Shown: positions 1 to 5,044, counted from the stretch's first letter. The stretch is DNA of 6,466 nt from CAZPDM01 sp964585305 (GCA_964585305.1 CAZPDM010000131.1:1-6466); one strand, 5' to 3'. A program made the numbers and translations. Notes: a model not told the origin generated them from the sequence alone.

Positions 1-460
1 TATATGTCAAGTTTTTTTCTAAAAAAACTTCAAAAAGAGCCAATTCATCCGCTATACAAGCATAGCGGTTTTCTTGGCAAAATATTATAACCATAGCAAT
101 ACAACGTGCTAAACCAACTAAAATTACACCTACCATATAATGAGGATAGTCTCGCAAAAATAAAATTGCTAATCCAAACATTACCAATGGGCCAATAATC
201 CAATTTTGTAGTAAAGAAAAAATAAGCAGTTTTTTATTATGAAATACTGTACCCATTTCTTCATACTTAACTTTTGCTAATGGGGGATACATCATTAAAA
301 TTAAACCAATGGCGATTGGGATTGATGTTGAGTCTATTTGAAAATCAGTAATAATCTTTGTAACAGAAGGCGCGAAAAAGCCTAACGCAATTCCCAATCC
401 CATTGCTATAAAAATCCAAAGCGTCAAATATTTATCCATGAAAGATAATTTCTTCCGCAT
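1..460 (-). CDS. acr3: ACR3-family arsenite efflux permease, N-terminal part, probably disrupted
   Basis: ACR3 proteins are inner-membrane arsenite exporters with ten membrane helices. The frame starts at ATG 460 behind AAGGA with good spacing and stays open for 153 codons to the window edge. Residues 1-126 read as a normal ACR3 N-terminus: MDKYLTLWIF, then SIPIAIGLILMMYPPLAKVK (about 47-66), QNWIIGP and GLARCIAMVI. C120 lies in the last of these and matches the conserved helix-4 cysteine needed for As(III) transport. After I126 the expected WNDLAxGD...NS continuation is missing. The frame instead reads FCQENRYACIADELALFEVF and onward, rich in charged residues. Neither other frame of this strand restores the ACR3 sequence, so a simple frameshift does not explain the break; an insertion, a rearrangement or a chimeric assembly might. 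It is the last gene of the ars cluster and lies 88 bp beyond the DGC gene, behind a hairpin. I am confident of the family and unsure whether the gene works. Confidence 0.8.
   Translation of the reverse strand, partial: MRKKLSFMDKYLTLWIFIAMGLGIALGFFAPSVTKIITDFQIDSTSIPIAIGLILMMYPPLAKVKYEEMGTVFHNKKLLIFSLLQNWIIGPLVMFGLAILFLRDYPHYMVGVILVGLARCIAMVIIFCQENRYACIADELALFEVFLEKNLTY
9..30. repeat. perfect palindrome of A and T runs
   Basis: Ten-base arms AAGTTTTTTT (9-18) and AAAAAAACTT (21-30) pair perfectly around a 2-base centre. It lies in the part of the acr3 frame that no longer looks like ACR3, so it may belong to inserted DNA. Its role is unknown. Confidence 0.6.
49..68. repeat. 7-bp hairpin in the non-ACR3 segment
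   Basis: CCGCTAT (49-55) and ATAGCGG (62-68) form a perfect stem with a 6-base loop. It is relatively GC-rich for this window. It sits just past the point where ACR3 similarity ends, 18 bp from the palindrome at 9-30. No T-run follows it on either strand, so it is not an obvious terminator. Confidence 0.55.
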
Positions 461-489
461 AATATTTTCCTTAAAATAGATGTCTTTAA

Positions 490-495
490 ATTATA
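490..495 (-). promoter_or_regulatory. possible -10 box for acr3
   Basis: The minus strand reads TATAAT here, 29 bases upstream of the acr3 start and immediately after the strong hairpin at 497-539. No good -35 box is present 16-18 bp upstream, because that stretch is the hairpin loop and arm. The match alone is weak evidence in AT-rich DNA. Confidence 0.25.
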
Positions 496-496
496 T

Positions 497-539
497 TTTT
501 ATTAAAAAGGAAGACCGCTAGTCTTCCTTTTTAATAAAA
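497..539 (-). terminator. strong hairpin, likely terminator after the DGC gene
   Basis: A 19-bp perfect stem (497-515 with 521-539) encloses a 5-base loop. On the minus strand the 3' arm runs GTCTTCCTTTTTAATAAAA, so the U-rich tract lies within the arm and runs into more A/T. It starts 9 bases after the DGC stop and precedes acr3 by 36 bases. It probably ends or attenuates the arsR-to-DGC transcript. Confidence 0.7.
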
Positions 540-548
540 TCTATTAGG

Positions 549-932
549 TTAGCAGCAAACTGTTGGTGGTAATAGTTCTTTGCCTTTTTGGAAGACTTTT
601 TCAATGTTTTCTTCGTTTGCAGGAGATTTGCCTTTTTCTAATCCTAAATCTGTAACGCGGAAATGACTGAATTTATTAAAACCTGCTTGAAGTAAGCAAT
701 TTTTGACGCAATCCAAAGGGCAACCATCGATGGCAAGAATTTCGCTAGCAGCTTGAGTGCTAAGCATAATATTATTAACACGGCCACCAATACCAGCTAG
801 GCAAAACATTTTGCCAACACCTTCTTTGGTTAATTTGCGAGCAGCTTGATCAGCAACAGCACCAACATCCGCAGCACCGGAACAAGCAAAAATCAACTTA
901 GGAGCAGCTTGACATGCGCAAGTATTTGACAT
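549..932 (-). CDS. DGC-domain cysteine-rich putative metal-binding protein
   Basis: This 127-residue protein matches the DGC-domain family of putative zinc-binding proteins, named for an Asp-Gly-Cys motif. Here DGC is at 69-71, within IDGCPLDCVKNC. The other family signature, ACSGAADVGAVADQAARKL, spans 16-34. Nine cysteines are present: C5, C7, C17, C44, C71, C75, C79 and a terminal pair C126-C127. The start at 932 is supported by AAGGA seven bases upstream. It follows arsC by 22 bases, so the two are co-transcribed, and a strong hairpin follows it. There is no signal peptide or membrane segment, so it should be cytoplasmic. The family function is not established. From its place in the operon I infer binding of Zn or As(III), perhaps handing arsenite to an exporter. 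It is not an ArsD homologue. Confidence 0.85.
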   Translation of the reverse strand: MSNTCACQAAPKLIFACSGAADVGAVADQAARKLTKEGVGKMFCLAGIGGRVNNIMLSTQAASEILAIDGCPLDCVKNCLLQAGFNKFSHFRVTDLGLEKGKSPANEENIEKVFQKGKELLPPTVCC

Positions 933-954
933 TTCATTTTCCTTAAAAATAAAA

Positions 955-1392
955 CTATTTTTTTTCTTCCAAACTTTCTGGAAGAGTTAAAACAAAATTT
1001 TTAATTTCATCACGAACACGTCTATAATGAATCATTTTTTCTTCTTGAGTTACACAATTTTCGGCAAGTTTAGGAGGATCATTAAAACTATGATGGTATA
1101 TCTTACTCCCTGGCAAAATTGGGCAAGTTTCCGCGGCATGATCGCAAACTGTAATAACGTAGTCAAACTTAATATCTTTGAGCGAATCTATATGCTTAGA
1201 AGTTTGAGAAGTTATATCTATGTTGATTTCTTTCATCGCAACTATAGCAAGCGGATCCAATCCTTTGGGTTTAACCCCTGCGGAATAAGTATCGATTTCG
1301 GCGCCTTTAAAATGCCGAGTTAAACCTTCTGCCATCTGGCTGCGACAAGAGTTTCCTGTGCAAAGAAAAAGTATTTTTAGCTTTTTTTTCAT
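955..1392 (-). CDS. arsC: thioredoxin-coupled arsenate reductase
   Basis: This cytoplasmic enzyme reduces arsenate to arsenite. It belongs to the low-molecular-weight phosphatase fold, as does ArsC of plasmid pI258. The P-loop CTGNSCRS (11-18) supplies the nucleophile C11 and R17 of the CX5R motif. The redox relay pair is C83 and C90 in VCDHAAETCP, and D105 in FNDPP is the general acid. All key residues are present, and 145 residues is a normal family length. YSAGVKPKGLDPLAIVAM (36-53) is also typical. The start at 1392 has only a weak purine-rich stretch (AAGAAAAAAG) upstream, so translation may depend partly on the upstream thioredoxin gene, which ends 26 bases before. The disulfide formed needs a thioredoxin; the neighbouring small CPKC protein is a possible donor, but that is inference. 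Confidence 0.95.
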   Translation of the reverse strand: MKKKLKILFLCTGNSCRSQMAEGLTRHFKGAEIDTYSAGVKPKGLDPLAIVAMKEINIDITSQTSKHIDSLKDIKFDYVITVCDHAAETCPILPGSKIYHHSFNDPPKLAENCVTQEEKMIHYRRVRDEIKNFVLTLPESLEEKK

Positions 1393-1418
1393 ATATAACT
1401 TTTTTCTTATGGAAATTC

Positions 1419-1649
1419 TTATTTTAAGAATTTTTTAATTTCTTCTGAACTAAGCACTTTTCCAACAGATTTTACTTGTCCATCAATAGCTAAAGCAGGC
1501 GTCATCATTACCCCAAATTTCATAATATCTTCTATCTTGCTTACTTTTTCAACTTCAGCAGACACTCCAACTTCTTTAATTGCAACTTCAGCATTTTCCA
1601 TTAGCTTTTTACATTTTGGGCAACCTGTTCCTAGAATTTGAACTTTCAT
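1419..1649 (-). CDS. small thioredoxin-like protein (TM0996/redox-active disulfide type)
   Basis: This is a 76-residue single-domain thioredoxin fold of the Thioredoxin_3/TM0996 type. It begins MKVQILGTGCPKC, with the redox CPKC motif at 10-13 directly after the first strand. The cis-proline is at TPAL (P51) ahead of AIDGQVKSVGKVLSSEEI. It has no signal peptide, so it should be cytoplasmic. The start at 1649 lies behind AAAGGGA at suitable spacing. It lies 93 bases after the permease stop, across a long hairpin, and 26 bases before arsC. From memory, members of this family are often encoded beside DUF318 permeases, as here. It could reduce ArsC or the permease cysteines, or carry a metal ion to the permease. 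The fold call is strong and the partner is inferred. Confidence 0.9.
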   Translation of the reverse strand: MKVQILGTGCPKCKKLMENAEVAIKEVGVSAEVEKVSKIEDIMKFGVMMTPALAIDGQVKSVGKVLSSEEIKKFLK

Positions 1650-1680
1650 ATAAGTCCCTTTCTATTTTAATAAAACTTGC

Positions 1681-1736
1681 TAGATTCGCTTGCTTATAAA
1701 ATTTGTTAGATGATTTGTTTTTAGCAAGCGAATCTA
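1681..1736. repeat. long hairpin between permease and thioredoxin genes
   Basis: TAGATTCGCTTGCT (1681-1694) and AGCAAGCGAATCTA (1723-1736) are perfect 14-base inverted repeats with a 28-base A/T-rich spacer. The hairpin begins 7 bases after the permease stop. On the minus strand the bases after it read GCAAGTTTTATT, which is a poor U-tract. A processing or stability element, or a leaky terminator, fits better than full termination. Confidence 0.7.
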
Positions 1737-1742
1737 AATAAA

Positions 1743-3053
1743 CTATCCAGCAATCCAACCAAATAACATACCTGTACAAGCAGAAATGATTATAATAAGC
1801 ATGATGAAAACAAATGCTTTTTTGCCACCCATAATTTTCCAAATTGCAATCATACTAGGCAAAGATAGAGCTGGGCCAGCAAGTAATAAAGTAAGTGCTG
1901 GACCTTTGTGCATTCCTAATTTTATGAGAGATTGAAGAATAGGAACTTCGGTTAGTGTAGCAAAATAAAAAAATGCTCCAATAATACTTGCAACAAGATT
2001 GGACTTTAAGCTATTATCCCCAACTAAGGCAGCAATTTGCTTTTCTGGAAGTAATGCCGCAACAAATCCGACAATAAAGACTCCAATAAATAAAATTGGA
2101 ATAAGTATTTTAGTAAAATCCCAGGTATTGGAAAACCATGTTTTAATTTCGTCTCTACTAAACCATTTCCAAGACATGATAATAACTATAATTCCCAATA
2201 ATCCTGATACATACCAGCGATTTTGATGGATGCTAGACATCAAGTTTTTTTCAACAACAATACCTTTTTCTGAAATATCTTTTGGATCAAGTGTTATTTT
2301 TTCACCTGTTTTATAACTTCCAATGTCTTGTTCAAGCTGAACAACTACTTTTTCGCTTGTTTTCTGTAAAAGAATACATTGCATTTCACCAAATTGGTTA
2401 CTATGAACAGTAACATTGCTAGTATTTGACCAATTTGCAATGATTAAAAATAGAACCATTGTAAACATAAAAGAAGTTGTTTTCCAAAAAGAACGTGGGT
2501 TTTCTTCTTCCGGCATTTGCAAGGCAACAGTAGTTTTTTCTTCTTCACTTTTTCGGAAAATAGTTGCCATAATTACCCCAAGCAAGCAGGCAAAAATAAT
2601 CGCACCAAAAGCACGTGCTAAGCCTATGTCAAATCCTAATACACGAGCTGTTAAAAAAATCGCCATAACGTTGATTGCTGGACCAGAATATAAGAAAGCA
2701 CTTGCGGGTCCTAATCCTGCACCCATTTTGTAAATTCCAGCAAACATCGGAAGTACTGTACAAGAGCAAACAGCTAAAATTGCACCAGAAACAGAAGCAA
2801 CGGAATACGCATATATTTTTTTTGCTTGTGGGCCAAGATATTTCATCACAGAAGCCTGTGATAAAAAAGTAATGATCGCACCGGAGATAAAAAGAGCAGG
2901 AATAACACATGATAAAGTATGTTCACGTACATACCATTGGAGAAGTTTAAATGCTTCTAAAATAGCATTACTAATCGAAGCGTTTTCTAATGGTATAAAA
3001 TACATAACAGCAAAGATTAAAACAAAGAAAGACAAAATTTTTAATTCTTTCAT
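1743..3053 (-). CDS. DUF318/ArsP-type permease with inserted soluble domain
   Basis: This 436-residue membrane protein belongs to the DUF318/ArsP_1 permease family, which includes exporters of trivalent organoarsenicals. Two related halves are visible. The first has AVCSCTVLPMFAGIYKMGAG (95-114) and LYSGPAINVMAI (121-132). The second has FATLTEVPILQSLIKLGMHK (364-383) and LLLAGPALSLPSMIAI (389-404). About ten or eleven hydrophobic segments are spread over 6-436. C96 and C98 of CSCT are candidate metal or redox residues. A hydrophilic stretch at about 209-276 between the halves looks like a small beta-rich soluble domain. I chose ATG 3053 because GAGG lies five bases upstream; an in-frame ATG at 3137 would add 28 hydrophilic residues and read through the hairpin at 3117-3140. 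It is the second gene of the operon, followed by the CPKC thioredoxin. The substrate is unproven. Confidence 0.9.
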   Translation of the reverse strand: MKELKILSFFVLIFAVMYFIPLENASISNAILEAFKLLQWYVREHTLSCVIPALFISGAIITFLSQASVMKYLGPQAKKIYAYSVASVSGAILAVCSCTVLPMFAGIYKMGAGLGPASAFLYSGPAINVMAIFLTARVLGFDIGLARAFGAIIFACLLGVIMATIFRKSEEEKTTVALQMPEEENPRSFWKTTSFMFTMVLFLIIANWSNTSNVTVHSNQFGEMQCILLQKTSEKVVVQLEQDIGSYKTGEKITLDPKDISEKGIVVEKNLMSSIHQNRWYVSGLLGIIVIIMSWKWFSRDEIKTWFSNTWDFTKILIPILFIGVFIVGFVAALLPEKQIAALVGDNSLKSNLVASIIGAFFYFATLTEVPILQSLIKLGMHKGPALTLLLAGPALSLPSMIAIWKIMGGKKAFVFIMLIIIISACTGMLFGWIAG

Positions 3054-3058
3054 AACTA

Positions 3059-3062
3059 CCTC
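3059..3062 (-). promoter_or_regulatory. ribosome binding site fixing the permease start
   Basis: The minus strand reads GAGGTAGTTATG, placing a Shine-Dalgarno core five bases before ATG 3053. This favours 3053 over the longer in-frame start at 3137. Confidence 0.65.
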
Positions 3063-3116
3063 ATAATTATTATATTTTTTCTCTTTAATGATAAGATAGG
3101 AAAATATTTGTTGCGG

Positions 3117-3140
3117 CCTTTGATTGAGTACAATCAAAGG
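3117..3140. repeat. 10-bp hairpin between arsR and permease
   Basis: CCTTTGATTG (3117-3126) and CAATCAAAGG (3131-3140) pair perfectly around the loop AGTA. It sits in the 145-bp gap between arsR and the permease. Neither strand has a T-run after it, so it does not look like an intrinsic terminator. It may be an RNA processing or stability element, or a protein-binding palindrome. Confidence 0.65.
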
Positions 3141-3168
3141 TTAATAAGCAATAAAGTATTTTCCGTTA

Positions 3169-3182
3169 AAAATAGCTAATTT
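3169..3182. promoter_or_regulatory. possible second AGCT-centred ArsR-like site
   Basis: AAAATAGCTAATTT is a near-palindrome with one mismatched pair. It shares TAGCTAA with the stronger operator candidate at 3567-3580. It lies 16 bases after the arsR stop. It is AT-rich and may be coincidental. Confidence 0.25.
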
Positions 3183-3198
3183 TACTTCTTATAAAGAG

Positions 3199-3546
3199 TT
3201 ATTTTTTTTTACAAAAAGTTTCTAAATCACAAAGAGCAATTTTTTTTGCTTCTTCACGATCAAAAAGCATTTCCTTTGATTGAGTCAGGCTATCACTAAG
3301 CCATACTTTCAATTGTTCCGGAAATGAATTTGACAAACTATAATGTACCCATCTTCCATTTTTACGATTTTGTACTAAATCAGCATTTTGCAAGATACTT
3401 AAATGGCGGGATACTGTAGCAGAAGCCAATTTTAATAATGCGGTAATCTGGCAAAGGCAAAGCTCCTGTTCCTGCATCAGAACCATAATAATCCGCAAGC
3501 GGTTTTTATCTGACAAAGCCTTTATCATTTTTAATGCTATTTCCAT
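3199..3546 (-). CDS. arsR: ArsR/SmtB-family arsenic-responsive repressor
   Basis: This 115-residue winged-helix repressor should bind the ars promoter and release it when As(III) binds. KALSDKNRLRIIMVLMQ (9-25) is the typical family opening. ELCLCQI (28-34) carries C30 and C32, equivalent to the first two cysteines of the ELCVCDLC arsenic site; the third cysteine is replaced by T35. The recognition helix is in SATVSRHLSILQNADLV (42-58), followed by the wing RKNGRWVHYSL (61-71). Two more cysteines near the end, C106 and C112, could complete the metal site. AAGGA lies eight bases before the ATG. It is the first gene of the operon and sits just downstream of a promoter and a perfect palindrome, so autoregulation is likely. 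Position and cysteines favour arsenic or antimony over zinc or cadmium. Confidence 0.93.
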   Translation of the reverse strand: MEIALKMIKALSDKNRLRIIMVLMQEQELCLCQITALLKLASATVSRHLSILQNADLVQNRKNGRWVHYSLSNSFPEQLKVWLSDSLTQSKEMLFDREEAKKIALCDLETFCKKK

Positions 3547-3566
3547 AATTTTATTCCTTATTTGTA

Positions 3567-3580
3567 TATTTAGCTAAATA
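3567..3580. promoter_or_regulatory. likely ArsR operator
   Basis: TATTTAGCTAAATA is a perfect 14-bp palindrome. It lies about 10 bases downstream of the likely -10 box and 20 bases before the arsR start. This is a position where a bound ArsR dimer would block transcription. AT-rich 12-14-bp palindromes are usual for this repressor family. Confidence 0.65.
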
Positions 3581-3589
3581 ACGAAATAT

Positions 3590-3618
3590 AATTTATAATA
3601 AAAAAAATAATTTGTCAA
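3590..3618 (-). promoter_or_regulatory. promoter of the ars operon
   Basis: The minus strand has a perfect -35 box TTGACA (3618-3613). The -10 box could be TAAATT (3595-3590) at 17 bp spacing or TATAAA (3597-3592) at 15 bp. It reads into arsR through the palindrome at 3567-3580. The spacer is almost all A/T. Confidence 0.65.
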
Positions 3619-3644
3619 GAAAAAAGATAAATTTTTTTTACTAC

Positions 3645-3679
3645 GCTAAAAATCTAGCAGCTTTTTGCTATTTTTTAGC
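3645..3679. repeat. nested hairpin upstream of the ars promoter
   Basis: Outer arms GCTAAAAA (3645-3652) and TTTTTAGC (3672-3679) enclose an inner stem TAGCA/TGCTA (3655-3659 with 3666-3670) and a 6-base loop. The outer arms contain the GCTAAA/TTTAGC half-sites of the operator at 3567-3580. It lies between the divergent arsR and lipoprotein promoters. No U-tract follows on either strand. Confidence 0.5.
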
Positions 3680-3750
3680 ATAATCGAAAAAAATATATAA
3701 ATATATAAGATATTATATATAAAAGAGATAAAATTTTATTTATGTAAAAA

Positions 3751-3777
3751 TTTACAAAAAAACAAATATGGTACTAT
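3751..3777 (+). promoter_or_regulatory. possible promoter of the lipoprotein gene
   Basis: TTTACA (3751-3756) and TACTAT (3772-3777) are separated by 15 bp. TG one base before the -10 gives an extended -10 (TGGTACTAT), which can offset the short spacing. The rest of the region to 3837 is A/T-rich, with other weak -10-like matches. Confidence 0.4.
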
Positions 3778-3837
3778 TTTTGATATATAGTATATATTAT
3801 TTATTAAAAAAAAAAATCTTTAGAAAGGGTTAGGTTT

Positions 3838-4953
3838 ATGAAATTTTATTTATTTTTGGCTATTACGATTCTAGTCACTATTTCTTTTATTATAAGTTGT
3901 GATTCAAAGGATCCTAAAACAGGGACTGTTTTTGGTGTTGTAAGTGATGGTACTAGAGCAGCTGTAGTAGGTGCTACCGCTAGTATTGGTGATCAAAGTG
4001 AGCTTACAGATGAAAATGGGAAATTTATTCTTTTTAATGTTCCACTTGGTCAGCAGACCTTAAGCATTTCTGGTGGCGGATATACTTCTTATGTCGTTGA
4101 AATTGAGGTAGAAGAAGGAAATAATAATGCTAATGATTATGCTTCTTTTACGTTAAGCCGAGTTCGTTCACTAGCATTAGATTTAACCAACCAAAAAATG
4201 TATTTTAATACAAACCAAAATCTATATCGTTCTGATTTAGATGGGCAAAATTTAGAAGATATAACACCAGCGGATGGTGTTGTACATAATCCTAATGGCC
4301 TTGCATTAGATTTAAACAATAAAAAATTATATTGGACTAATGTTAATAAAACTATCTATCGTGCAGATTTGGATGCTAAAGTTGTAAATGCTGAAGATAT
4401 TACACCCGATGTAAAAATTACCAGTCCAGGGTCAATTGCATTAGATGTAGATAATCAAAAAATGTATTTTGCCACTAATAAAGAAATATATCAAGCTAAT
4501 TTAGATGGCACAGAACCACTAGAAATTACTCCTACTAAAAAGACGATTCCTAATGGAATTGCATTAGATTTAACAAGTTTAAAAATATATTGGACCAATA
4601 ATGGTAATAAGATTTATTGCGCTGACTTAGATGGACAAAATGCACAAGATATTACCCCTATACTAAAACCCAAAGGACCCAACGGGATTGCATTAGATTT
4701 AACCAATCAAAAAATGTATTGGACTAACTCTGGTAATAAAATTTATCGATCTAATTTAAATGGCGAATCCGCAGAAGATATAACACCAGTAGGTGATCAA
4801 GTTGTAGTAAGCCCAAATGGCGTTGGATTGGATGTTCCTAATAATTATATGTATTGGTGTAATTCAAATAGTACCATCTATCGCGCTACATTAGATGGCC
4901 AAAATCCAGAAGATATAACACCTACACTTATTGCAACTCAACTTATTAAATAA
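3838..4953 (+). CDS. lipoprotein with CarboxypepD-like domain and six YWTD-type repeats
   Basis: This 371-residue protein starts with a lipoprotein signal peptide: K2, a hydrophobic core to I19, and lipobox IISC with C21 as the lipidated residue. D22 follows; in enterobacteria Asp at this position retains lipoproteins in the inner membrane, but the rule may not apply here. Residues about 29-105 resemble the carboxypeptidase-regulatory-like beta-sandwich (GTVFGVVSDG, LTDENGKFILFNVPLGQQTL). Residues 111-371 are six repeats of 41-45 residues with the pattern G-I-A-L-D-L, then M-Y-W-T-N, I-Y-R-A-D-L-D-G and D-I-T-P. They match the LDL-receptor class B/YWTD type, which folds as a six-bladed propeller. 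A binding or scaffolding role on the cell surface or in the periplasm is likely; no catalytic motif is visible. AAAGGG lies eight bases before the ATG. It is divergent from the ars operon and ends at its own terminator. Confidence 0.85.
   Translation: MKFYLFLAITILVTISFIISCDSKDPKTGTVFGVVSDGTRAAVVGATASIGDQSELTDENGKFILFNVPLGQQTLSISGGGYTSYVVEIEVEEGNNNANDYASFTLSRVRSLALDLTNQKMYFNTNQNLYRSDLDGQNLEDITPADGVVHNPNGLALDLNNKKLYWTNVNKTIYRADLDAKVVNAEDITPDVKITSPGSIALDVDNQKMYFATNKEIYQANLDGTEPLEITPTKKTIPNGIALDLTSLKIYWTNNGNKIYCADLDGQNAQDITPILKPKGPNGIALDLTNQKMYWTNSGNKIYRSNLNGESAEDITPVGDQVVVSPNGVGLDVPNNYMYWCNSNSTIYRATLDGQNPEDITPTLIATQLIK
4168..4950 (+). repeat. six in-frame repeats encoding propeller blades
   Basis: Repeat units begin at about 4168, 4297, 4432, 4555, 4684 and 4819 (residues 111, 154, 199, 240, 283 and 328). 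They are 123-135 bases long and diverged in sequence. Each encodes a GIALDL-type strand, a YW/YF strand, an IYRADLDG-type strand and DITP. They are diverged gene-internal repeats, not mobile or CRISPR repeats. Confidence 0.85.
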
Positions 4954-4975
4954 AGACTTTTTTAGCATGCAACTT

Positions 4976-4997
4976 AAATTTTTTCTAGAAAAAGTTT
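4976..4997. repeat. A/T-run palindrome after the lipoprotein gene
   Basis: Arms 4976-4986 and 4987-4997 are complementary around TCTAGA apart from one T/G position, which could pair as a wobble in plus-strand RNA. It resembles the palindrome at 9-30 in length and layout. It lies 23 bases after the lipoprotein stop. It is not followed by a T-run. Confidence 0.4.
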
Positions 4998-5012
4998 GAT
5001 CATAATATGGTT

Positions 5013-5044
5013 TGCACAAGTCAATGACTTGTGCATTTTTTTTT
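5013..5044 (+). terminator. intrinsic terminator of the lipoprotein gene
   Basis: TGCACAAGTCA (5013-5023) and TGACTTGTGCA (5025-5035) are perfect inverted repeats with a one-base centre. Nine T residues follow directly (5036-5044). The T-run reaches the last codon of the convergent glycosyltransferase gene. The minus strand lacks a U-tract after this stem, so it works mainly for plus-strand transcripts. Confidence 0.9.

Noticed and set aside
1..90. Open plus-strand frame ending at 90 (...KHSGFLGKIL)
   Set aside because: It is open from the window edge, but it is short, matches no family I recognise and overlaps the ACR3 segment at its end. It could be the tail of a gene in inserted DNA; there is too little to call.
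1027..1323. 98-codon plus-strand frame
   Set aside because: It is antisense to arsC, which has all its catalytic residues; the translation resembles nothing I know.
1609..1842. 77-codon minus-strand frame overlapping the permease end and thioredoxin start
   Set aside because: It lies out of frame across two well-supported genes and the hairpin gap, has no ribosome binding site I can see and no recognisable domain.
3054..3137. Longer in-frame start for the permease at 3137
   Set aside because: It would add 28 hydrophilic residues and be translated through the hairpin at 3117-3140; the internal ATG at 3053 has GAGG at good spacing and a typical hydrophobic start.
3117..3285. 13-base direct repeat CCTTTGATTGAGT at 3117 and 3273
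   Set aside because: One copy is inside arsR coding sequence; an exact 13-mer pair somewhere in an AT-rich window this long is plausible by chance.
3680..3810. Runs of ATATAT-like sequence considered as an origin or repeat array
   Set aside because: They are low-complexity A/T DNA with no iterated unit or DnaA-box-like motif that I can see.
4168..4950. Regular repeats considered as CRISPR or tandem DNA repeats
   Set aside because: Units are diverged at the DNA level, in frame, and encode YWTD-like propeller blades with no spacer pattern.
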